This document shows, in pieces, positions 1-5,908 of a stretch of 10,002 bases of DNA. The position numbers and the translations under genes are program-made. The DNA comes from CAZLWA01 sp964563165 (lineage in GTDB: Bacteria; CLD3; SB21). The notes beneath the pieces were generated by a model. That model did not search any database, was not told where the DNA came from, and saw only the letters and a program-made list of their open reading frames with translations. The first letter of the stretch is position 1. Each line of letters starts with the position of its first letter. The stretch is from positions 1 through 10,002 of the forward strand of contig CAZLWA010000055.1 of NCBI GenBank assembly GCA_964563165.1, read 5' to 3'.

Positions 1-196
1 CGGCCTTCACCAGCTTTCCCACTAATTGGAATTCTTTTGCTGACAGCTGATCCATCTTGACGCTGATGTCGGTTTTTGCAAACGCGTCAATTTTTTTTCT
101 CATATCACTTTTTTGTTCCATAGGTATTTCTTTTTTTGGACCAAAGCTCAAAACAAATAACAACAGAGCGGTGAGTAAATAACTTAGAAATCTCAT
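1..196 (-). CDS. Exported protein, N-terminal fragment (possibly M49-like peptidase)
   Basis: Only the first 65 codons are in the window; the gene runs off the left edge. The start is well supported: ATG at 196-194 is preceded by AGGAGAAG on the minus strand, one of the best ribosome binding sites here. The protein opens with a signal peptide (MRFLSYLLTALLLFVLSFG), then a charged stretch with 'RKKIDAFAKTDISVKMDQL' and 'SAKEFQLVGKLVKA'. The pattern 'Dxsx(k/d)xdxLsxxexxlvxkLvxA' resembles the opening of bacterial dipeptidyl-peptidase III-like (M49) zinc peptidases. The HExxGH-type catalytic motif would lie outside the window, so this assignment is only a guess. It lies 52 bp downstream of the VWA gene on the same strand and could be co-transcribed with it. 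That it is an exported protein is fairly sure; its function is not. Confidence 0.75.
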   Translation of the reverse strand, partial: MRFLSYLLTALLLFVLSFGPKKEIPMEQKSDMRKKIDAFAKTDISVKMDQLSAKEFQLVGKLVKA

Positions 197-248
197 TTCT
201 TCTCCTGATCTGGGTTTGACGATTGAGTTAATTAAAGTCAAATATTTT

Positions 249-1343
249 CTATCTCAGATTCTTTCTACGATTCCGTATATAGTCGACGAAAATGTACTGT
301 CCCAGGTCACTGAGCCCGGCGTAAAAAGCGCGGCCTTTGTTGGTTTTCGTCAGGGTATCCACGAAGCGGGTGAGGTACGGATCGTCCGCGATCATGAACG
401 TCGAGATCACAACCTGGTCCTTACGGCACTGCGCTGCTTCGTTCAGAGTTTGATTGACAATTTTTCGGTCGAGCCCGAATGGATTCTTATAGAGCCGGCC
501 CTCTTCCCAAATGCAGGACGGCTTACCGTCGGTGATCATGAAAATCTGTTTGTTTTGATTCCTTCGTTTGCGGAGAATTTGCCGCGCCAGACGCAGGCCT
601 TCTTTCGTGTTGGTGTGAAACGGACCGACCTGAATGTACGGGATATCTTCAAGGTCAATTTGCTGCGCATCATCGCCGAACGTGATCACATCCAGGCTGT
701 CTTTCGGATAACGGCTTAAAATCAATTCCGTCAGAGCCAAAGCGACTTTTTTTGCAGGCGTGATGCGGTCTTCACCGTACAGGATCATGCTGTGGCTGAT
801 GTCGATCGCCAGTACCGTCGCGCACGACGTCAGATGCTCGGTCTCATACACTTCAAAATCATCTTCGCGCAGATCAATGTCATCCTCTTTGCTGTGCTTC
901 ATCGCGTTGCTGATGGTGGCCATGAAATCGATATTCGACGGTGCGTCGCCGAATTGATAAGGCTTGGTTTCGCTCAGGCGCTCAACCCCTTTGCCGGTTT
1001 CGTTGGTTTCGTGAAAACCGGCCGGGGATTTTTTCAGCGAATTAAAAATTTCATCCAGCGAATCCTGACGGATCTTTTTTTCTCCTTTCGGAGTCAACAC
1101 CGGCGCCTCTCCTTCACGTTCCTCGATGTAGCCTTCTTCTTTCAATCGTTTGAGAAAATCGTCAAATCCGAACGTATCCGAAAAAAGATGATGCTGCTTA
1201 TCCAATTCGGTAAGCCAATGCAGCGCTTCGTTCACATCGCCGTTGGTGTAAAGCAGGAGCTGATTAAACAGTTTGAGGATATCCTCAAACTTCATATTTT
1301 TTTTGAAGAAATCATCCCGCCACTGTGAATATTCAAACTGCAT
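249..1343 (-). CDS. VWA domain protein with intact MIDAS metal site
   Basis: The product is about 364 residues, has no signal peptide and is probably cytoplasmic. The C-terminal half (about residues 172-355) is a von Willebrand A domain. It shows a complete metal-ion-dependent adhesion site: DISHS at 181-185 (DxSxS), the threonine region HTNT at 243-246, and ITDGKP at 270-275. The N-terminal half is helical and charged (KFEDILKLFNQLL; DDFLKRLKEEGYIEE) and I recognise no family in it. Cytoplasmic VWA proteins of this kind often work with a MoxR-type AAA+ ATPase as chaperone-like remodelling pairs, but no ATPase gene is present here. The frame extends upstream to a GTG at 1373, but those ten codons lie in a repeat arm; ATG at 1343 (MQFEYSQWRDDFF) is the likelier start. 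No Shine-Dalgarno is visible, only an A/T-rich leader. The stop is TAG at 251-249. Confidence 0.88.
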   Translation of the reverse strand: MQFEYSQWRDDFFKKNMKFEDILKLFNQLLLYTNGDVNEALHWLTELDKQHHLFSDTFGFDDFLKRLKEEGYIEEREGEAPVLTPKGEKKIRQDSLDEIFNSLKKSPAGFHETNETGKGVERLSETKPYQFGDAPSNIDFMATISNAMKHSKEDDIDLREDDFEVYETEHLTSCATVLAIDISHSMILYGEDRITPAKKVALALTELILSRYPKDSLDVITFGDDAQQIDLEDIPYIQVGPFHTNTKEGLRLARQILRKRRNQNKQIFMITDGKPSCIWEEGRLYKNPFGLDRKIVNQTLNEAAQCRKDQVVISTFMIADDPYLTRFVDTLTKTNKGRAFYAGLSDLGQYIFVDYIRNRRKNLR

Positions 1344-1360
1344 AAATATTTTATTTTTTA

Positions 1361-1422
1361 GCCACCAAGGCACAAAGACACTAAGATTTTAATTCTGCTT
1401 CGTGCCTTTGTGTCTCTGTGGC
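1361..1422. repeat. Inverted repeat pair of 25-nt arms, intergenic repeat element
   Basis: The left arm (1361-1385, beginning gccaccaaggcacaaagac) and the reverse complement of the right arm (1398-1422, ending gtgtctctgtggc) match at 20 of 25 positions by hand alignment, with a 12-nt spacer. The core 'gtgcctttgtgtct' resembles a short repeat I have seen scattered through many environmental genomes, where it is translated as tails such as 'TETQRHE'. Here the right arm encodes the C-terminal tail of the prenyltransferase. Its stop codon lies in the left arm. No U-tract follows the hairpin on either strand, so it does not look like a standard intrinsic terminator. In RNA it could still fold and affect read-through into the VWA gene. 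Confidence 0.75.
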
Positions 1423-2451
1423 CATTTCCAATTTACCGAATTTTTTGTGTAAATAAAAGCTCAGTATCACGGGAACCATAACCCATGCGAAATCAGGATT
1501 ATGGATCGAGGAAAAGAAAATTCCAAATCCCAGCATCTCGAACGTGATCCATTTTCCGATCTGAACAATAGAAGCTTCCGACTGCGGATCGCAGCGCAGC
1601 TGAAGGATTAACTGAACCGTATTGTTTACCGCAATCCAGTAAAAAAGCGGATGCATTCGGACGGCCATGAGGATCGAAAGAACAATTGAAAACATCAGCA
1701 CCACCACAACATAATATTTACTTTTTTTCAAACCAAGAAAGACAATCGTCGTATTTTTCAAGGGCCGGGCCTGCTGGTCGCTTTCGAAATCGAGATAGTG
1801 GAAGAGCATCATGATCGCGATGTAGGACATCCCCAGGGCAGCTGAAAAAATAATGATCGTTTGGCTTACCGTTCCCGTTTGAGCAAAATAACATCCGGTC
1901 ATATTCAGCATAATACCTGCAAATCCTCCGAGCCATTCACCGGCAAACGGACGGTAAGCAAGCCGGAGCGGCGGGAGCGTATAGAAAATGCAGACAAAAT
2001 AACCGGTCACGAAAAACCATAATATCTGCGGGTGTGTTCTGAAATATAAAATTCCCATCAGCGCGAAGCTGAGTAACGAGGTGATCGTAAACATCGTCCA
2101 TAATTGCGGAATATCGGCAAGCCCGGCTTTGATCACTTTACTGCCGCCGGCTTTTTCCCCCAATTTCTTGAATTGATCGGCGCCGCTCTGCCAATCAATG
2201 ATCTCATTGATAATGTGCGCGGGAAATCCCTGTACGATCGAAGCAATTAAGATCACCAGAACAAAATTTATCCAGTCTATTTTTCCTGTTTCAAAAAAAG
2301 CGACGGCGGAGCTCATGGTCACGGTCATTACGGCCCACACCAAGACGGCAAGGATACGGAATATCATGAACCAGGCCTTGAATGGGGGAAGCTTTTTCAG
2401 CATGAGGTTTTTTTTGAATCGGGTTATGGAGTTGTATTTCCCCCGGACCAT
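1381..2451 (-). CDS. UbiA-family (MenA-like) membrane prenyltransferase
   Basis: This is a polytopic inner-membrane protein of up to 356 residues with about eight or nine hydrophobic segments. UbiA enzymes transfer a polyprenyl chain to an aromatic acceptor using Mg2+ held by two Asp-rich motifs. The first motif is NEIIDWQSGAD (82-92, matching NDxxDxxxD with Glu at the second position) and the second is DFESD (221-225). 'YTLPPLRLAYRPFAGEW' (157-173) and 'RPLKNTTIVFLG' (229-240) resemble the 'YxxxPlxLaYRglGE' and 'GKxTLavxLG' regions of MenA, so 1,4-dihydroxy-2-naphthoate prenyltransferase is the best guess. Other UbiA substrates remain possible. The start is uncertain: ATG at 2451 has only a distant AGGGA, and an internal ATG at 2403 (MLKKLPPFKAW) begins just before the first hydrophobic segment. 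The tail (MATETQRHEAELKS, 343-356) comes from the adjoining repeat. The gene is 29 bp downstream of the thioesterase. Confidence 0.82.
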   Translation of the reverse strand: MVRGKYNSITRFKKNLMLKKLPPFKAWFMIFRILAVLVWAVMTVTMSSAVAFFETGKIDWINFVLVILIASIVQGFPAHIINEIIDWQSGADQFKKLGEKAGGSKVIKAGLADIPQLWTMFTITSLLSFALMGILYFRTHPQILWFFVTGYFVCIFYTLPPLRLAYRPFAGEWLGGFAGIMLNMTGCYFAQTGTVSQTIIIFSAALGMSYIAIMMLFHYLDFESDQQARPLKNTTIVFLGLKKSKYYVVVVLMFSIVLSILMAVRMHPLFYWIAVNNTVQLILQLRCDPQSEASIVQIGKWITFEMLGFGIFFSSIHNPDFAWVMVPVILSFYLHKKFGKLEMATETQRHEAELKS

Positions 2452-2480
2452 TTTCTAAAGGATCCCTGGAAATGCGCCCA

Positions 2481-2942
2481 TCATTTGACTTCCGCACGTT
2501 TTGTTAAAATGAAATTCAACGACGCCTTGGCGACCAACTTTTCCATATCATCCCGAACGTCCACGTCGCACACGTTGACGCGCGAGCCCTTGCGTATGAC
2601 GCGTGCATGCGCGTAGATTTTTGACTGTGCGCGTGCAAGAAAATTAACATGCAAATCGACGGTCGCAAAGCTCATTTGGCCGTCAAAATTGGTCGAAAGC
2701 GCAAACGCCGCCGCCGTGTCCGCCAATGAAGCCACAATACCGCCGTGAATCGTGCCCTTGCTCTTAATGCCGTTCGTAATTTCATCACGGTATTCCAGCG
2801 AAAGGACGCAATAGTCTCTTTTGATACTTTCAATTTGGAAAGAAAAAAGTTTACTGATGTGGCTGTGCGCCAAACGGTCCTTTAACCGGATTTCGAGTTC
2901 CTCGGAAATGGCTTCCCACAGATTGGGATCCGGTATTTTCAT
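2481..2942 (-). CDS. PaaI/YdiI-type hotdog-fold acyl-CoA thioesterase
   Basis: This 153-residue protein has the usual length of single-domain hotdog thioesterases, which hydrolyse aryl- or acyl-CoA thioesters in the cytoplasm. The diagnostic segment is GTIHGGIVASLADTAAAFAL (63-82), with the HGG loop at 66-68 and a conserved acidic residue (Asp75) in the long central helix. Next comes the strand pattern 'TVDLHVNFLARAQ' (94-106), then 'GSRVNVCDVDVRD', typical of the PaaI subgroup. ATG at 2942 is the first start in frame; only a weak GTGAAA site precedes it. The gene heads the minus-strand series with the MenA-like prenyltransferase. In E. coli the DHNA-CoA thioesterase MenI (YdiI) belongs to this same family, so DHNA-CoA is a reasonable candidate substrate. 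Phenylacetyl-CoA or a housekeeping thioester cannot be excluded from sequence alone. Confidence 0.85.
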   Translation of the reverse strand: MKIPDPNLWEAISEELEIRLKDRLAHSHISKLFSFQIESIKRDYCVLSLEYRDEITNGIKSKGTIHGGIVASLADTAAAFALSTNFDGQMSFATVDLHVNFLARAQSKIYAHARVIRKGSRVNVCDVDVRDDMEKLVAKASLNFILTKRAEVK

Positions 2943-3046
2943 ATTTTCACAGATGATGTGGAAATGACTGTAACAAGTTAAATCAATTTATAATATTATT
3001 CAACAGCTGAAAAAAACGAGCCCGGAGCGTGCCAATTAGTTATTGA
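2943..3046 (-). promoter_or_regulatory. AT-rich divergent region, tentative promoter for minus-strand genes
   Basis: This is the left part of the roughly 220-bp gap between the divergent thioesterase and LolA-like genes. On the minus strand it reads TTGAAT (3003-2998), 17 bases, then TAACTT (2980-2975). This is a poor sigma-70-like arrangement lying in the only strongly AT-rich stretch near the thioesterase start. The stretch around 2980-3000 is itself nearly palindromic (ataatattat). The promoter call is inference from position and composition only. Confidence 0.25.
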
Positions 3047-3074
3047 TTCAAAGTAATAAAATAATTACTTTGAA
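3047..3074. promoter_or_regulatory. Perfect 11-bp inverted repeat, possible operator or hairpin
   Basis: The sequence ttcaaagtaat (3047-3057) is followed by a 6-base spacer (aaaata) and its exact reverse complement attactttgaa (3064-3074). The element sits in the divergent intergenic region, 86 bp upstream of the LolA-like start and about 105 bp from the thioesterase start. It has no trailing U-tract on either strand. A tentative plus-strand promoter (TTGATT at 3043-3048, 17 bases, TACTTT at 3066-3071) would overlap it. That geometry fits an operator for a dimeric repressor, though a transcript hairpin is also possible. No regulator gene is nearby. Confidence 0.5.
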
Positions 3075-3160
3075 AAGTTCATTTACACCTTTCCCGTGCG
3101 CGTAATGAACGCCGGTGACGATGATAGGGCTACGGGCCAGAAGAAATGAAGGACAAAAAC

Positions 3161-3847
3161 ATGTTCCGTTGGGTCAAGGTTTATAGTACGGTTTCCGTTC
3201 TTTTTCTGTTGAATGTTCACGCCCGGGCGTATGCCGGTGACGAAGACAAAAAGAACGTGATGAGCAACATGAAATCCAGCAGCGACGCGACGATTTCGCT
3301 GCAAGCCAAAATGAAGCAGCGCAAGATTTCATCGTTCATGGAAAAAGAAATTGTCTCCAAATCGCAGTTTTTTTATATGAAACCCGGCCGGTACGCTCTC
3401 TTGCCCAATAATAAAGATGAAAATGAATACATCATCAACGAAAAAGAAATATGGATAGTGAACCACAAAAACAGAACGGTCACCGTGACCAATGAGAACG
3501 AACTTAATTTCAGCCAATACCTGATGGGTTTCGGCGGTTCGCCGGATATTCTGGAAAGCCTGTTTGAAGTGAAGGTCGAATCCAAAGAAACCCAAAAGAA
3601 ATTCAGTTCCTACACGATGCAGCTTGTACCAAAAAAGGACAGCAAATTTTACCATAAACTGGAAAGAATTAATGTGTATGTGCGTGATGATCTTTGGCTG
3701 CCATACAAGGCCGAATTATTTGAAAGCGACGGAGATTCGACGATTTGGGAATTCAGCGATTTTAAAGTGAACGGAAAGATCAAAGAAGATATTTTCAAAC
3801 AGGAAATACCCAAGGGATATCAATTAAAAAGATATGAGAAAAAATAA
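3161..3847 (+). CDS. LolA-like periplasmic lipoprotein-carrier-fold protein
   Basis: The product is a predicted exported protein of 228 residues. The N-terminus (MFRWVKVYSTVSVLFLL ... ARAYA|GDED) is a signal peptide with likely cleavage after residue 25. The mature part follows the LolA/LolB-like layout. It has an early amphipathic strand or helix, then 'FFYMKPGRYALL' (about 70-81, the 'xGxfyyxxPgrfr' position), 'IINEKEIWIVNHKNRTVTV' (about 91-109, the 'vsdGkxlwiYdpxxxqvtv' position), 'MQLVPKK' (153-159) and the final 'IFKQEIPKGYQ' (211-221). LolA carries lipoproteins across the periplasm; relatives serve other envelope tasks. The frame extends to ATG 3146, but AAGGA at 3149-3153 sits 7 bases before ATG 3161, so I prefer 3161. 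It is followed after 18 bp by a barrel candidate and probably shares its transcript. Fold-level confidence is moderate; a true LolA role is uncertain. Confidence 0.72.
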   Translation: MFRWVKVYSTVSVLFLLNVHARAYAGDEDKKNVMSNMKSSSDATISLQAKMKQRKISSFMEKEIVSKSQFFYMKPGRYALLPNNKDENEYIINEKEIWIVNHKNRTVTVTNENELNFSQYLMGFGGSPDILESLFEVKVESKETQKKFSSYTMQLVPKKDSKFYHKLERINVYVRDDLWLPYKAELFESDGDSTIWEFSDFKVNGKIKEDIFKQEIPKGYQLKRYEKK

Positions 3848-3865
3848 ACACACCGGAACCGAATT

Positions 3866-4489
3866 ATGATACTCAGGTATTTTTTCCTTATTCTCATTTT
3901 TATTGCATCGTCTCACCTCCTTGCTCAAAACAGGAGAACTCAGAAAACCGAAGATACTTTCAACCCCCAATACGCTCTCGGATTAGCCGCCGGCCTCAAT
4001 AACGTTTCCGGCGCGGAATTCGATATGATCATCAAGAACCGGGAAGGAGGCGTTTCCAAAAGCACGCTTTCTTTGATCGGGGGGTACTCTTCGCGCTGGA
4101 CCGGTTTCACATCCACGTTTGATACGACCGGTAAAAAAACCAAGGCATGGGTGGGCGGCTTGGGCGTCGCGGTGGTGTTGAATAATTATTTGTTTAAACT
4201 CAATGAAGGCGCATTTTGGGCCCTCGGCGTCACCGGTAACGTATATTTTAGAAGATCCGTCGACGTTTTGGTGGATAATTTGGGAAACCCCGTCGTTTTA
4301 AAAGGCTCCCATTTAAAGACCTTTTCCTTATTCGGAGAAATCGGCTACCAATGGCCGGTCGGTAGCCGGTACTATCTGCGCTCGCATCTCGGGGCCGGTT
4401 TGATGGGATCGCCTTTTGCAAGTTCTTCCTCTTCCGATATCAACGGATTTCTTTTTTCGGCAGGATGTTCGCTGCTTTTCAAATTGTAA
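3866..4489 (+). CDS. Predicted outer-membrane beta-barrel protein
   Basis: This 207-residue protein has a clear signal peptide (MILRYFFLILIFIASSHLLA|Q). Beyond it, alternating hydrophobic/polar strands rich in Gly and aromatics recur: 'YALGLAAGLNNVSG', 'STLSLIGGYSSRW', 'AWVGGLGVAVVLNNYL', 'FWALGVTGNVYF', 'TFSLFGEIGYQW', 'YYLRSHLGAGLMGS', 'FLFSAGCSLLFKL'. The last strand ends in alternating hydrophobics close to the C-terminus, as in barrels inserted by the BAM machinery, though the final residue is Leu rather than Phe. About eight strands would fit a small OmpA/OmpX-sized barrel. GGAA lies about 10 bases before the ATG. The 18-bp spacing on both sides places it between the LolA-like gene and xseA in a probable operon. 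I cannot assign a specific family. Confidence 0.72.
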   Translation: MILRYFFLILIFIASSHLLAQNRRTQKTEDTFNPQYALGLAAGLNNVSGAEFDMIIKNREGGVSKSTLSLIGGYSSRWTGFTSTFDTTGKKTKAWVGGLGVAVVLNNYLFKLNEGAFWALGVTGNVYFRRSVDVLVDNLGNPVVLKGSHLKTFSLFGEIGYQWPVGSRYYLRSHLGAGLMGSPFASSSSSDINGFLFSAGCSLLFKL

Positions 4490-4507
4490 ATAACTGCAGA
4501 AAAAATC

Positions 4508-5761
4508 ATGACGATGGATTTATTTTCCTCTTCCCCTAAACCGAGAGAAAAAGAGGAAGGGTCATCCGACGAGCCTAAACAAAAAATCTACTCCGTCGCT
4601 GAAATTACCCGCCAAATAAAATTTCTGGTAGAAGAAAGCTTCCCATCGCTCATGGTCGAAGGAGAATTATCCAACCTGACGCGCCATTCCTCCGGCCATA
4701 TTTATTTCACCCTGAAAGACGATCACGCACAGATCAGGTGCGTCCTGTGGCGCGCGCAGGCGGTTCAGATGAGCTTTGAACCGGATGACGGCATGAAGGT
4801 ATTGGTGAAAGGCAAGCTGTCGCTGTATGAAAAAGGAGGCGCTTATCAAATCACCGTTGCCCGCATCCAGCCCGCGGGGATCGGGGAATTGCAATTAGCC
4901 CTTGAGCGATTGAAAAAAAAATTATTCAAAGAAGGATTATTTGACGAGCGCCATAAAAAGCCGATACCGGAATTTCCCCAAACGATCGGCATCGTGACTT
5001 CGCCGACCGGCGCCGCAATTCGCGATATTGTGAGCGTTGCCCGGAGGCGCATGCCGTGCGTGGAGATCATACTCGCGCCGGTAAACGTGCAGGGTGAGGG
5101 CTCCGCGAACGACATCGCGCAAGCGATCCGCGATTTTAATTTATATAAACATGTAGACGTCGTCATCGTGGGCCGCGGCGGCGGTTCGGTCGAGGACATC
5201 CGGGCCTTCAATGAAGAAAAAGTAGCCCGCGCCATATTTGAATCCGAAATCCCGGTCATCAGCGCCGTAGGACATGAAATAGACTTTACGATCGCCGACC
5301 TCGTCGCCGATGTCCGCGCCGCTACGCCATCCGCCGCCGCCGAACTGGCCGTTCCGGACCGGATCGACCTGCGCCAGCGGTTAAACCATATTCAAAACAC
5401 GATACGGAAGAATCTTGAGGACCGGATCGACGGCCATCGAATGACGCTCGCAGAATTAGAAAGGCGGCACGCCTTCAGACGCCCGGAAAATCTCATCGCC
5501 GAAAACCGGCAGCAGGCGGATGATTTGGAACGCCGCATGGTGCTGGGGGTTACCCGGTTGGTACAATTTCAAAAAGAGAAAACCGGTCATTTTGAGAAAC
5601 AGTTAGTGACGCTGAACCCGAAAAACACTTTGAAACGCGGATATACGATCACGCGTCAAAAAGCTAAAATCATTCAGCGTGCGGCCCAATTTTCAGAAAA
5701 AGAAGATACGGAAATTGAATTTTACGACGGCAGGTCGGAAATCAATAAAAATAATAATTGA
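4508..5761 (+). CDS. xseA: Exodeoxyribonuclease VII large subunit
   Basis: This is the catalytic large subunit of exonuclease VII, which degrades single-stranded DNA from both ends to oligonucleotides in repair and recombination. It is 417 residues, somewhat shorter than E. coli XseA (456), apparently because of a shorter coiled-coil. An N-terminal OB-fold (about 28-122: YSVAEITRQI ... VEGELSNLTRHSSGHIYFTL ... GAYQITVARIQPAG) precedes the nuclease domain. That domain has the hallmark motifs VTSPTGAAIRDI (163-174), GRGGGSVED (222-230), AVGHEIDFTIADLVAD (253-268) and ATPSAAAE (272-279). A charged helical region (about 285-365) and the ending 'LNPKNTLKRGYTITR' complete the family plan. Start: ATG 4508 or ATG 4514; no strong ribosome binding site distinguishes them. 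The small-subunit gene xseB, often adjacent, is not found directly downstream. All catalytic-domain motifs appear intact. Confidence 0.97.
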   Translation: MTMDLFSSSPKPREKEEGSSDEPKQKIYSVAEITRQIKFLVEESFPSLMVEGELSNLTRHSSGHIYFTLKDDHAQIRCVLWRAQAVQMSFEPDDGMKVLVKGKLSLYEKGGAYQITVARIQPAGIGELQLALERLKKKLFKEGLFDERHKKPIPEFPQTIGIVTSPTGAAIRDIVSVARRRMPCVEIILAPVNVQGEGSANDIAQAIRDFNLYKHVDVVIVGRGGGSVEDIRAFNEEKVARAIFESEIPVISAVGHEIDFTIADLVADVRAATPSAAAELAVPDRIDLRQRLNHIQNTIRKNLEDRIDGHRMTLAELERRHAFRRPENLIAENRQQADDLERRMVLGVTRLVQFQKEKTGHFEKQLVTLNPKNTLKRGYTITRQKAKIIQRAAQFSEKEDTEIEFYDGRSEINKNNN

Positions 5762-5812
5762 AGCGGGGAGCGATTTTACATAAGTTCTTCATATCGGCTC
5801 CCGGCGCTTCAA
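5758..5812 (+). terminator. Stem-loop at the xseA stop codon
   Basis: The sequence ttgaagcggggagc (5758-5771) pairs with gctcccggcgcttcaa (5797-5812), leaving a 2-nt bulge in the right arm and a loop of about 25 nt. The stem is GC-rich and overlaps the TGA stop of xseA. No U-tract follows, so it is not a canonical intrinsic terminator. A transcript-end stabiliser or weak terminator separating xseA from the aldolase gene is plausible. The rest of the gap up to 5897 shows no other structure I can support. Confidence 0.45.
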
Positions 5813-5908
5813 CAGGTTCCCTTCCGTGGACTCAGCGCTCGAACTGACAAATTCGATCAACAAGAAATCATTTCAATTGAATAACACAATAAAAAACGGA
5901 GAACGGCC

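Noticed and set aside
215..242. Short inverted repeat tttgac ... gtcaaa between the VWA gene and the leftmost gene
   Set aside because: Only 6-bp arms with a 16-base loop; expected by chance in AT-rich sequence, and no U-tract follows.
792..1328. Plus-strand open frame of 178 codons opposite the VWA gene
   Set aside because: Opposite strand of a protein with an intact MIDAS domain; its translation has no coherent features.
4846..5259. Minus-strand open frame of 137 codons inside xseA
   Set aside because: It lies antisense to the strongly conserved XseA nuclease motifs, and its translation is low-complexity and unlike any family.
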